Assembly: GCA_019137255.1 (NCBI GenBank)
Contig: WPDH01000237.1
Span: forward strand, 124,001-188,000
DNA from: Corinectria fuckeliana
Taxonomy: Eukaryota; Ascomycota; Sordariomycetes; Hypocreales; Nectriaceae
Reading direction: 5' to 3'
Length of the DNA stretch: 64,000 nt
Below are positions 10,991 through 22,358 of this stretch, in pieces. How positions within the stretch are numbered: the stretch's first letter is position 1; each line of letters starts with the position of its first letter. The notes beneath the pieces were generated by a model that saw only the letters and a program-made list of their open reading frames with translations, had not been told where the DNA came from and searched no databases. Made by a program: the position numbers and the translations under genes.

Positions 10991-13212
10991 CCTGTGAGAT
11001 GCGTACCAACAGTCTGCAAGCAAGCAGAGCATGATGACGCGGAGGCAAGGATACGACCAACGTTTCGGTCAATCAATCAACCGAACTCACAAAAGGGTGC
11101 TACTTGGCGTGTTTAAAATCCCGCATCGACATGTTAGTACGAGATTCTATCTAAATGCAAGACCACAACAAACATCCAGCTACACTCTAGGCACGATTTA
11201 CTTATCACGTAGCATAACTCGATTTCGTCAGACTCTGCAGCGGATAGATCTGCTGACGCGCAGTACCAGGGGCCTTCTAATTTGTCTCACCAGTTTCCAT
11301 CTACAGCATTTCCCGTATCCATTCGCATGTGGCATACGTGGATTGGTGTAATATACCTGGTCTATTGCGTCTGGTCGCTTATCATCGATTGGTAACCTGC
11401 TCGAATGCAGGCAACCATAGGGTAGGATGGGCGCTGGGGTAGATGGCGAAGCGTGCAAGATTCAAACTCATGCTACGAACAGTCTCCGTGCAGAGAAATA
11501 CGCCTGAGACGGCCACATCAGCGTCGTCAGTTGTCACCAAAGTAAACCCACACCTATAAGACAATATGTTGCCTCACCTCTAGCTGCGCCCAGCGATTTG
11601 CTGGACGTTTGTAGCCGAATCAATATCCTTTTCCAACTCGGATTCGGTAAAGCATCACAGCCATTCACGTTCTATAGGATGACGTCGAATCTGTCATAAC
11701 AACCCTATTTTAATTGATAACCCCGACAGAGAAAGCTGGTAGTGAAGCAAAAGACTGATGGCAGAAATGCCGTCTCCCGTTCGCGAGCTCAAACTCATCC
11801 AAGCAACATATTACTAACCCCACGTCGATCTTCGCCGAGCTATAAGAAATTTACCAGCTTATCTAGATTTACTTTCTACGAAACTAGTGTGCAGCTACCG
11901 ATAACTGTTTTACGCGATTCAACTCGCCAGAAGGACAAACGGATAGCCATTGGTAGGTTCGCGATGGATATGGCGGTTTACGCTTGGTATTTCAGGAGGG
12001 ATTGATCCTAAGCATATCATCAGTAAGTGGGGCAGTCAGTTACAACACGCTGTTTGCCGAATGCGGGAGGGACAGCCGGGTGAAAACTATCGCTTCTGCT
12101 TTGAAGTGTTTGTTTTGCGTGAGCTATACGAGGAGATCGATAGGTAAACAGTTTGCGTCTCTCTCTCTATCCAAAAAAGAAAAAAGGAAAGTTTCATCAG
12201 TGCTACCAGAAAGCATACTCACAGTTAAACTCCTGAAACATTTGGACGTCTGATGTCTGGAGGCAGAGTCTAACTAGCCCAATTGCGACCCCGCCAAGGC
12301 GTGTAATTGTTTTCTCCTTTACTACCACACCTCTGGTAAGGCGAGGGTCAGAGATAACGTCAAGAACGGAGATGGTCACCACTGGCGGTTCAGCCCTTGT
12401 GCTGTTTTCGCGATATCAGAAGTGGCCAATCTTGGGCTTGGAGTGTGAGGAGTTCATGAGGCGCATCCAGGAAAGCACTGAGACTTCTGTAAGTAGTAAA
12501 GAGAAGAGCCATGTGCAAGCGGAATGGCTTGAGAAGAAAGGTATAGCAGAGGATTTCATTGTTTTAAAGACGGGGATAGAAATATCACCGCACCGTGACA
12601 GGCTACAATTAGCAGCCAATGCCAAGGCCAATTAACAAGAAAGTGGCGCAGTATAATGACGTTTAGTAAAGCTAATGGGAGCATGAGCCACTGTGTTCAT
12701 CCAGGGTGAGCGGGAGTGCCGGAGGTTGTTGGAGGCTACGAGCTCTAGTCTTGATACAACCCTGTTCAAGCAAGGTTATATTGGAGGACCCGCCAAGCCG
12801 GTCTGCCGACGTTTGGCTTCAATAAAACATGAGACATTAGCTGGAACGTGAAACGAACTTACTCCAACTGCGTGCCGGACGCTCCGCCTCATGCCCGTGA
12901 CTCGATACGGCAGAATAGCTTCTGGGTGCTCAGAACTGGGGCATCTCCTGTCCCTGAAACCGTCGAATCTAAGTGAAGCTGGGACTTTTTCTCACGGTCG
13001 GAATAAAGTATTGATCCATTGTACCATACTAGTGACCCCTTCTCGGTTGACACGGAATATTAATTTCCGATCATTAGTAAATCTTCCTAGCGATGCAATT
13101 ACGCGCAGATGAAATAAAGTATACATACCGTTGGTGCCATCACGCATACTATGTAGTGAGAGTCGATCGATTTCAAGACACTTGGTACCCTTTCGCTTCT
13201 AGACTGTTAAGC
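10991..13212. other. Intergenic, no supported gene
   Basis: About 2.2 kb of open frames of 110 aa or less on both strands without recognisable domains. Its 3' end is the presumed promoter of the GH74 gene. I see no repeat array or transposon end. Confidence 0.55.
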
Positions 13213-15552
13213 ATGAAGTTGCTTTCCCTTATCCTTGCTTCGGCAAGCATCGCGCAGGCCGCGTTTGATTGGCAAAATGTTCGTATCGGCGGTGGCGGTG
13301 GCTTTGTTCCTGGAATCGAGTTCCATCCAAACACCAAGGGAGTTGCCTATGCCCGGACTGACATTGGAGGCCTTTACCGTCTCAATGCAGACGACTCGTG
13401 GACAGCCGTGACAGACTCCACAGCGTCTGATCCCGAATGGCACGTCATGGCAGATCATGTGCGACCTTTGACGAAGAACGATTAAAGCTAATCCTTCTGT
13501 TCTACTTAGGAATCGCTGGGGAATCGATGCCTTGGCTTTGGACCCTTCGGACCCTGACAAGGTGTATACGGCTGTCGGCATGTACACCAACGACTGGCGA
13601 GTAGCCCATCCTGACGGATACTCTACCACAATCGAGCGGTTCACTAATGCGAGAAAAACAGGGACCCTAACAATGGCTCCATTGGCATAAGCAGTGATAA
13701 GGGAGCCTCATGGACATTTACAAAACTCCCCTTCAGAGTCGGCGGCAACATGCCTGGCAGAGGAATGGGAGAGCGCCTTGCCGTTGATCCTCAGGACTCT
13801 AACATCATTTACTTCGGTGCACGCAGCGGCAACGGGCTTTGGAAGAGCACCGACGGCGGCGCCAGCTTTAGCAAGGTCACGTCCTTTACCAACGTGGGCA
13901 CCTTTGCTCCTGATCCTAGTGATACCTCTGGACTGTCCAACGACCCCCAGGGCCTGACCTTTGTCACATTTGACTCAACTTCGGCTGCCCTCGATGGCGC
14001 AACATCGAGGATCTTCGTCGGCACTGCTGACAACAAGACTGCCTCTGTATACGTCTCGAGTGACGCAGGCCAGACATGGGACCCCGTTCCTGATCAACCT
14101 AAGCAGTATTTCCCCCACAAGGCCAAGCTACAGCCGGATGAGAAGGCTCTCTACATTTCTTACAGTGACGGAACGGGTCCTTACGATGGCACCTCTGGTG
14201 CCGTGTACCGGTACGACATTGCAGCCGCGACATGGAAGGACATCACCCCGCCTGGCGATACCTACTTTGGCTTTGGCGGACTGGCCGTTGATCTCCAAGC
14301 ACCTGGGACGCTCGTCGTGGTGTCTCTGAACTCCTGGTACCCAGACGCCCAGATCTTCCGGTCTAATGACTCGGGCGAAACATGGTCGACTCTGTGGGAA
14401 TACAACTCAGACGGCAAGCTAGAGTACCACTACGGCCTCTCCACGCCCAAAGCTCCGTGGGTCTACAAGAACTTCGTCTCCAGCGACACCAAGCGCCTGG
14501 GCTGGATGATCGAAGCTGTCGCGATCGATCCTTTTGACAGCGACCATTGGCTCTACGGCACGGGCTTGACTGTGTACGGAGGGCATGACCTCACGAAGTG
14601 GGATGACGCCCACAACATCACGATCGAGTCGCTTGCCGACGGTATCGAGGAGTTTGCAGTGCTGGAAATCAAGTCGGCGCCCGGGGGCAGCGAGCTTCTC
14701 GCGGGCGTTCATGATGACAGCGGCTTCACCTTTTCGACAAAGGCCGCTCTCAACACATCGCCGCAGTCCGCATGGGACAACCCCATGTTCACCGGGTCGG
14801 TCGGCGTTGACTACGCCGGCAACAAGGTCGACAGGGTCGTTCGGGTGGGCAACACCGAGGGCTCACCGCAGGTCGCGCTGTCTAGCAACGGAGGCTTGTC
14901 CTGGAGCGTTCACAGCGGTGCTTCAGACTCACAGTCTGGTGGTTCCGTGGCCTTCTCAGCAGATGCAGACACGATTCTCTGGTCTTCCAGCAACCAAGGC
15001 GTGCTGCGATCGCAGAACCAGAGCAGCTTTTCCGCCGTGTCCAGCCTCCCTTCCGGATCCATCATCGCCAGCGACAAGCGTAATAGGGCGTACTTCTACG
15101 CCGCGTCGGGGTCGAAATTCTACTTCTCGGGCAATGCGGCCGCTAGCTTCAATTCAAGTAAGACCATCGACTCGGCAACCTCCATTCGCGACATCGCAGT
15201 ACACCCAACAAAGGCGGGAGACGTCTGGGTATCCACGGATATCGGCATATTCCACAGCGTCGACTTTGGCAGCTCCTTCACAAAGGTTTCGGCCGCTCTG
15301 ACTGACACTCGTCAGATCGCGCTCGGTCGCGGCTCGGGAACCAACTGGAACCTGTATGCCTTTGGCTCTGGCTCGGCCGGCGCCAAGCTGTATGGTAGTG
15401 GTGATCTGGGCAAGACCTGGACCGACATCCAAGGTTCCATCGGCTTTGGTTCCATTAGTGCCAACAGACTGGAGGGTAGTGGGAATCATGAGGGGCAGGT
15501 CTACGTGGGGACGAATGGCCGCGGCGTCTTTTGGGCTCAGGGATCTTTGTAA
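13213..15552 (+). CDS. Secreted GH74 xyloglucanase / oligoxyloglucan cellobiohydrolase
   Basis: Predicted 734-aa secreted glycoside hydrolase family 74 enzyme that cleaves the beta-1,4-glucan backbone of plant xyloglucan. Signal peptide MKLLSLILASASIAQA, then the two seven-bladed beta-propellers: repeated SxDxGxxW/F Asp-box motifs are visible throughout (for example SSDKGASWTF, STDGGASFSK, SSDAGQTWD). The two catalytic aspartates fit Asp50 in ARTDIGG and Asp488 in VGVDYAGNK. Exons 13213-13439, 13510-13596, 13662-15552. Keeping the conserved WNRWGIDALALDP and NDWDPNNGS junctions requires GC donors at both introns (TG|GCACGT and TG|GCGAGT); nearby GT sites break the frame. Full family length with no cellulose-binding module. 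The stop lies 29 bp from the stop of the opposing M20 gene. Confidence 0.92.
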
Positions 15553-15581
15553 CTGAATAAGTATACTTGTCTACTGTGATA

Positions 15582-16781
15582 TCATTGTGTCGATGAACCA
15601 CTGTCAAGAGCGTGCGTAATGAGTCGTTGATACCCTTTCACCGCCCCTTCCAAGTCCGATACCGTCAAGTATTCGTGAGCGGAGTGAGCATTAAGAATCG
15701 ATCCAGGCCCGTACAAATATCTCCTGTGACTTCCCTTGAGACTCGGAATGTCTGTGCCGTAATTAAGCACAACCGTCTCAAATCCTAGTTGCCGTTAGCC
15801 TAGTCTCAGACCTCCACAGCAACAATGACACATACCTTCGACATCGTGGTCTATAGGCACAGGCCCAATGCCGTAGGTGAACTCGACTTCCAGGTTCGAA
15901 TCGCTATCTGAGATTGTAGTTTCAATCAAGTCTTTCAATGAGTCTGGAGTGCCAGCCGCAATTCTGACCGAGCCCACGGCGTACGCACTGGCAGGAATCA
16001 CGTTGCCAGCAACACCGCCTTCTATCTTGCCGATGTTAAGAGTGCTGTTTCCAAAGCCCTCGCTCCATGGCAACTCGAGGCGTTGGAGAGCGGACAAACC
16101 CCGAGTGAGACTGTCAATCGCATTGGTGCCCGTCTCGGGATATCCCGAGTGGCCTGCTTTCCCCTTTGCCGTGATAGTAAATCCCAGCCCTCCCTTATGG
16201 CCACGAGCAAGCTTGAGCTCTGTCGGCTCTCCGAAGATGACAGACTCCCACGACAGACCCAAATCATTTGCCTTGCGCATGCCGAGGCCTCCTCGTTCCT
16301 CTCCCACCACGAAAAGCAACCCAACGTCGCCCTCCCGGATCTTGTCCTCTCGGAGAAGCGCCTGGGCGGAAATGACTTGTGCTGCTATACTGCCTTTAGC
16401 GTCGACCGTGCCCCGGCCTCGAATCTCGTCGCCGTGTCTTTCATAAGGCCAGTGTGGAGGAACAGTATCCAAATGCGACGTCACCAGGACTCTGGTTTCC
16501 CGCGTCTTGTTGAAGTAAGCCAATATGTTCTCTCGGTTCTCTTCGACGGCTTGAGTTTCTACCGTTAAACCGACGTCTTGAAGATAGCTTCTCAAAAACA
16601 CGGCAACGTTTCCTTCAGATCCCGTGATTGAAGGTCGTTCGACCAGGGACTTGTGTAAATCAATCAGTGACGATGTACCTTGCACGGACGGTAGGCTGTG
16701 TAGAGGCTGCTGGGCGTCTCCTGCCGCCTTGCACCCCGAGATCACAAAGAAAGCAGCGGAGAAGCAAGGAATGACTCTCAT
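15582..16781 (-). CDS. Secreted M20 metallopeptidase (carboxypeptidase / acetylornithine deacetylase-like)
   Basis: 382-aa zinc hydrolase of the M20/ArgE family. Exons 16781-15836 and 15784-15582. The chosen ATG at 16781 gives a clear signal peptide (MRVIPCFSAAFFVISGCKA); an upstream in-frame ATG at 16934 would bury it. Metal and catalytic residues are present: His103 and Asp105 in SHLDTVPP, Asp127 in GRGTVDAKG, the Glu161-Glu162 pair in VGEERGG, an EPTE motif, and a late His in NAHSAHEYL. The dimerisation domain (GHKGGLGFTITAKGKAGHSGYPE) is intact. A secreted member is likely to release amino acids from peptides or N-acylated substrates, which is inference. It is divergent from an ACS permease across a 612-bp spacer with several GATA sites. 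Confidence 0.88.
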
Positions 16782-17393
16782 GATGTAGAATTTAGAGATA
16801 GCGGGAGTGTAGGTATGGAGACTAGAAGCAATGGTGCCAAATCCCGAGGTTGGTACAGGTCGGAGGATGACTTCTTTGGGATAGACAGAACCTGGATGAA
16901 TCGTTATCGCGCTCGGATTTACAGCGGGATACAACCCATCAAGTGATTGTTAAGCAACGATCTACAAAGCCACTGACCGAGAGAAACCCCTCATTCCGAG
17001 ATTTCACCATTGGGGTGCAGTATTTCGAAAACACCGAAAAGCGGGCCAAGACTATTTGGGTTACTCGTGCGACTTATGTAGGTAGGTACTTAGAGTGGGA
17101 TAAAGGTGCACTGGAATGATAGTCGCAGCTCATCCTGTCTGGTCATATTGCGGTCTGTTATCTTTGTGCCACGGCAGATCTGCGTGGTTGGGGGTATTAT
17201 CTGCTTGGCGCAATTGTGATTGGAGATGCCATCATAATGTAACCCTCCCAAAAGGTCAACGTAGTATGCAACTCGGCCTTTGCATCAATCACGCAGCGGA
17301 GACGCAACGCCGAGCTTGACGTTTATTTTGAGGAATGGTCCGGCGCGAACTTGGCTCGGCAGTTCTCACGTATTCCCTGCCTCATTCGCAACT
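16782..17393. promoter_or_regulatory. Shared divergent promoter with clustered GATA-factor sites
   Basis: This 612-bp spacer separates the start codons of the M20 peptidase (minus) and the ACS permease (plus). HGATAR-type sites are visible at 16796-16801 (AGATAG), 17117-17122 (TGATAG), 17158-17163 (AGATAA on minus) and 17197-17202 (AGATAA on minus). In fungi such sites bind AreA/NIT2 GATA regulators of nitrogen use. Coregulation of the two genes is inference. Confidence 0.5.
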
Positions 17394-19447
17394 ATGGCTT
17401 CCTCCACGCCTTCTCCAACAGCAAAGCTAGGTATCCTCAGGCCTGGGTCAAACAATCATAAACTAGACGAAAAGTCTGGCACAATATCCAACACCGCATC
17501 TACAGAAGAACCGCTTCGCACGAACCGCTTCAATGTTGTGCCGCGGGGAGATATACTCTCAGATTCCGACGATGTCCGAGACAACATCACCGGATACGAC
17601 GTCTCGGTAATGAGGTCCCGAGCGACGTTGAGTAGTGACGAAGAAGAGAAACTACTGCGACGAATTGATTGGCGTCTCATTCCGCTGCTTTCCATCATGT
17701 ACATGGTGAAGACTATAGATGCCTCCAACGTACGTCAGACATCTCCCAGATGCTATGTTGAAACGCTCACCATCTCAAGGTATCGAATGCCAGAATCATG
17801 GACCAAGGGACTCCTCGTAATATTCTGACCGAGCTCAAAATTACCTCAGACCAGTATAACTTTGTGACTGCAGCATATTATGTAGGTTACTGTTCCCTTT
17901 ATCACAGTGCCACCGTGAGCCGCAGCTAAGAGCCCGTCAAGATCCCATATATCATTGCAGAAACTCCTTCAAATCTCTTGGTCAAGTATTTGAAACCATC
18001 AGTATGGCAGGCTAGGATCATGGTGAGCATTGCTTTTCCTGCGACCATCCTTTTACAATCGTAGAGACTAAACGCCGCAGATATCCTGGGGAATAGTCCT
18101 CTGTTGCCACGCCGCAGTCACGAATCCGGCCGGTCTTTACACCGTTCGAGCTTTTCTCGGTCTTTTCGAAGCGGGTCTGTGGCCTGGCATCCTGCTCCAG
18201 TTTTGCTACTGGTATAGGCCAGATGAGATGGCATCGAGAATAGTCCTGGTCACGTTGCTTGGCAACTTTAGCGCCGTGTTCAGCGGACTGCTTGCGTTTG
18301 CATTCGATGGCGTTCATGCACGGAACTTGTCTGGCTGGAAATGGTGAGTCGACAACCATCCCACCTCAAGGGATAGATGTGCCCAATATCAAAGCTTGGT
18401 CAGTCACTAAATTTTGAAGGCTCATTATGACCGAGGGCATCTTCACCATCGTGCTTGGTATAATAGTATACCTGTGTTTACCGGACTGTAAGGATAATCT
18501 ATCTGAAGCAAAACAAGAAATGATGCTAATACTAGTCTCAGTTCCCGACACCGCCGGCTGGATGTCCCAACCAGAGAAAGACTTTGTCCAAGCTAGACTC
18601 CCCGTGAATGCTCCCCGGGCTGCAGAAAAAGACTTTGACGGGAAAGAATTCTGGCGCACGCTGAAAGATCCGAAGCTGTGGCTGTTTTTGCTCTGTTGGG
18701 CATTCTACACTGTCGGGACGACCGGTCTGCAGTTCTATCAGCCTACAGTCATTGCGAACTTGGGATTCACGTAAGTCCGTCTGCGATGATAGCGCTCACG
18801 TAGCTGACGTTATGTTTTCTTAGGACCATCGCTGAAGCCCAGCTCCTGAATATCCCTCCGGCCATTTTCGCTTGCTTGCTGACCATTGTCTTCGGATGGG
18901 TAGCCGGTACGGGATTGGTGCCTCTGCCTGTCATCCCTCTGACGTTCATGATCATCATCGAAGCATGCTACATCGTCTTGTATACATTTCCCAGTACCGG
19001 AGGGGTATATGCAGCGACAGTCATTGCAGGAGGTTTCTCTACAGCATGGTAGGCAAACTTCCTCCATGGTTCAGTCTACGGAATCGCCACCGTTCTAACT
19101 CACGCAGGTACACCATGATGTGGCCTTGGCGAGTACAGACTACAGACGGAGCTACGGGGTCAGCATTTGCTATCGCCTTTGCGAACAGCTACGGGCAGAT
19201 TGGCGGTGCTGTTGGATCCCAACTCTTCAACTCCCGGTTTGCCCCTCGGTATACGACATCGTTTGGGATCGCCATGGGCTTCATCGGCGCCGCAATAATC
19301 ATGAATCTCGTGACGTGGCGGGCTACATGGCGTGTTGATGTTGCCACTCGACAGCTGAAGAGAGCTCGGGTCGTAGCAGGGAAGCGGAATGAGGCTATTT
19401 TGGATGATGTTGATATTTACGCTGAGAAGAAATCAGCAGCGACTTGA
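17394..19447 (+). CDS. MFS permease, anion:cation symporter (Dal5-like) family
   Basis: Complete 565-aa plasma-membrane permease. Exons 17394-17729, 17780-17881, 17942-18022, 18081-18343, 18420-18770, 18824-19048, 19108-19447, all GT-AG and phase-consistent. There is a long hydrophilic N-terminal tail (about 85 aa) before the EEEKLLRRIDWRLIPLLSIMY segment that opens ACS transporters. Then come DASNVSNARI, the ITSDQYNFVTAAYYIPYI segment, ETPSNLLVKYLKPSVW, FLGLFEAGLWPGI with CYWYRPDEMASRI, and a C-terminal half ending with TWRATWRVD. The substrate is unknown; relatives carry allantoate, dipeptides, vitamins and organic acids. Divergent pairing with a secreted peptidase is consistent with nitrogen scavenging (inference). 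Confidence 0.9.
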
Positions 19448-20403
19448 GACACGACTCTGAGGCTTGATGGCAAGAGGAATATATTAAGTTGCTAGTTTGA
19501 TGCAACACCCTACGTAGGGTATTTCAGGATCCCAACCTAGCCTAAATAACACGTGAAGATATTACTTCATCTCTGGCTATCCTTAACTGCAATGGCCTCT
19601 TCAGATCCGCGGTACTCAAAATGGGTCCCAGCTGGCTCCTATCCAGTTACACGTCAGTATACATTATTCTGCCATCGCCCAACGTAACAAGTTACTCTTA
19701 AAATTCCTGTACCAAACTTGTTCAAGATGGTCTCACGAATCTTGTTCACTTCGCTTGCAATTCTTTCTGTCTTTACGGGCTCTAGTGCAAGTCAGTTTAA
19801 GCCCTCCACCCTGAAAGCCTTTCTGCATCTACGACCTCAAATGTAGAACAGTCAACCGGACTGTGGCTTAGGAGGACAAGCTGCTCCACTGCCAAGTTCT
19901 AGAACGTCCCCTTCCCAATCATTACACTTGACCCCCCTTCTCATGAGCTCTTCTTTTTCCGTCGAAGAGAAAAGTAATTGAATTGCGTCGTAATAGGTGT
20001 CTGGAAATACTTTCTTAGTTTAGTTGACTCTCTCTTCATCACCTGGCTCAACCTGTAACCTTATGTGATGTTAATCCACAGGAGAGCCGTTTGCACCGTG
20101 TTGAAAATATCTTTGAGCTTGTTATCATGGAACAGTAGCTTCATGGGGAGATAGCACAGCTGCTAGAGAAATTGGCCCTATATCAATAACTAGCTCTACT
20201 AGGTAAACGAACAAATATAATGGGCTCAAGGGAACAACAATGATATGGTCTGACGACTGAATAGAATGACAGACTGACTATCTTAAAGACAGAATATCTC
20301 GTGCCAATAATGCATCAAGACAGAACATAATAGCCCTCCTTGATCTATAAGTCTCAATGCCGCCAATGTCCTAAGATACTTGTTATCTTAGAATTTGTCC
20401 TAT
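19448..20403. other. Intergenic, no supported gene
   Basis: AT-leaning spacer of about 950 bp with no open frame over 60 codons. It holds the 3' flank of the permease and of the convergent hypothetical gene. No feature recognised. Confidence 0.65.
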
Positions 20404-20844
20404 TTATGCCTTTCCATACCCGGATGGAGCAATGAACTCCATCGATTCCAATTCGTCTTGCAAATCCTCAACCTGACTGTCAGTTCCATTCTCAGCAACC
20501 CCATGACCGGGGGTATTTTTCGAGTATTCCGCCAGGTTGTCTAATGCCTTCTGTCGTGCATCTACAATGCCTATCTCGTCGGCTGAGAGTTTGTGAAGGC
20601 TCCGCGTTTGGCGAGGACGTTCTAGCTTGCTGCGAGCTTTGCTGAGGATCTGCCTTAGCACTGCAATCTCTTCGTGTATTTGTTTCATTCCGCTTGCTAT
20701 CTTGTGGAGTGGCTCTAGAGGTTGCATCCCCTGATCCGCTTTCAAATCTAATAGGGCGGCGGGCGTCGCAACCCCGGTGGCTTCCGTATCATTCGTGATA
20801 TATGTGCCCCCTGTGCCTGCAGTAGCCGTGTGCTGAAGCGACAT
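20404..20844 (-). CDS. Hypothetical 146-aa protein with predicted coiled coil
   Basis: Unrecognised intronless open frame. The middle (about residues 42-85) is rich in Leu/Ile at heptad spacing with Lys/Glu/Arg (HKIASGMKQIHEEIAVLRQI onward), suggesting a helix or coiled coil. The ends are Thr/Gly-rich and acidic. No signal peptide or membrane segment. It lies between a permease and a dead gene. Composition and the clean start and stop look gene-like, but I have no family match. Confidence 0.4.
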   Translation of the reverse strand: MSLQHTATAGTGGTYITNDTEATGVATPAALLDLKADQGMQPLEPLHKIASGMKQIHEEIAVLRQILSKARSKLERPRQTRSLHKLSADEIGIVDARQKALDNLAEYSKNTPGHGVAENGTDSQVEDLQDELESMEFIAPSGYGKA

Positions 20845-21439
20845 GATTTCTTCAGTGGACCTTTTAATACTGAATATAGAAGTAAGTGATGGGGGCTTAC
20901 CGAGTCAGATATCGTGCTGCGGCAACTATAGAATTTTATATTTAAGGAGTGAAATATGAATAGAAAACAAAGAGGCTTTTTCAGGGGGGTTGTGTGGAAA
21001 CTCCCCCTTTGTGAGCTTGATAAGGCACTGTGGTTGACTGTGTTCAATAAGCCTGGACTTTACTAGTGACTGGCCAGCCTTTGTTATGGAGGTGAACTGC
21101 ACAGAACATGGAACCAGGTAAGGCTGGTGTTTCATGACCTTCTAGGCACGGCTCTCATCCAAAAAGGTACGCCATCTTAGAGGTGCACTCTTGACTCTTC
21201 ACGCTAATGTTTCAGTGGAAGCAAGATATGAGAGAGGGATGTGATCAAGGACAAGCGCTAATCCTGCATGGTATTTTGCGTTGGGATCGCTGGAGTCTTT
21301 GTGACATGTCTCCTCAACCAAGACACAGTACTCAAACGTATCTTTTCACTCTCGTTAGCAAAGGGAGGCGAACAGCAAACCCGCAAGCAGCCCTCTCGTG
21401 TCAGAATATTTGCAACTTCAAGCTAGACCTATCTATTGT

Positions 21440-22121
21440 ATAACAGTACGTACAACAGTACGAATATTCCGAATCTCGAAACTTCGTGTGGTGTTCCTAG
21501 CCAACGTCTCAATGATGTCTTTACTTACGTCCCCTATCCGATTATATAAACGATCGTTGCCAATGCACTGGTCATCCCCCCAGTCAAAGCGGCGTTTCTT
21601 GAGATTCCAGAAGAAAGCCCTTCCTTATATGTCCTCAAACTCCCACGGACGCCGTTCTTTCATGCCATCGCCCGTGCAGTCTGGTGGTAGGTCGACAATG
21701 ATGAGTAGCGTTTGCACACCGGTGAACCTTTTAACATCTCAGACAAAGCGCCAGCATGGCTCTGGAGTAGCGTGCCACGCATTGGGACGAAACGACCCCC
21801 GAGGAAAGGTCACTGTTGATGCTCGCGGGCACACACCTCAATGGCCTGCTCACGAATCCAAGGCAATGCGATACTACGCGCCTGGTGGCTGACGAAGGAT
21901 AGCGGCACCTCGACTAGGATATGGCTGAGTAATTCTTATCAGAATTCCAAGTTCACGTTGCCTTGAGCGGCGACGTCATACCCTACGTCGGATTCTGACA
22001 GTCATCGCGGGCGCCAATATCCTTGTCGGTAGGGGACTGACACTGTGGTGTCTTTATTGGGCAGTGCTTCGTGCTAGATCAAGTTCCGCAGCTCTAGAGG
22101 GAGGCTTAAGAAGAGTGAACC
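21440..22121 (-). pseudogene. RIP-like decayed 2EXR-domain family gene
   Basis: On the minus strand from about 22120 a single frame reads SLPLELRNLI, then HEALP, TTVSVPYRQGYWRPR, LSESDVGYD, NVNLEF, ELLSHILVEVPLSFVSHQAR, IREQAIEVCARE. After a frame change it reads FRPNAWHATPE, RFTGVQTLLIIVDLPPDCTG, RRPWEFEDI, FFWNLKKRRFDWGDD and NRIGDVSKDIIE. This pattern (LPLELRxxIW..ALP, then HxAR and a VDL..DCTG block) fits the large family of fungal 2EXR/F-box-like proteins of unknown function. In-frame stops lie at 22074-22076, 22002-22004, 21939-21941 and 21936-21938 (adjacent), 21810-21812 and 21625-21627. Several are where a Trp, Arg or Gln codon is expected, as C:G to T:A changes would give. Not expressed as an intact protein. 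Confidence 0.72.
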
Positions 22122-22358
22122 CGTATACGCTACGGATGCTCACCTATGACCCCTCATGCCATTGAGAGATTATTGCCAAAATGGTCGCTGTTAAAGTGCC
22201 GGTCATGCTCACTTCACAACCAGCCTGATGGAAGGCCGCTGCTCTGGGCCAGCGAGAAGCTCACTCGTACTACTTGGGAGGGTGCTGGTACGCTTTTGAA
22301 TAGAAGGAGAGATGTAATTTCTACTATCTTGTATCTTCATCATTATCAAACCGTCTGC

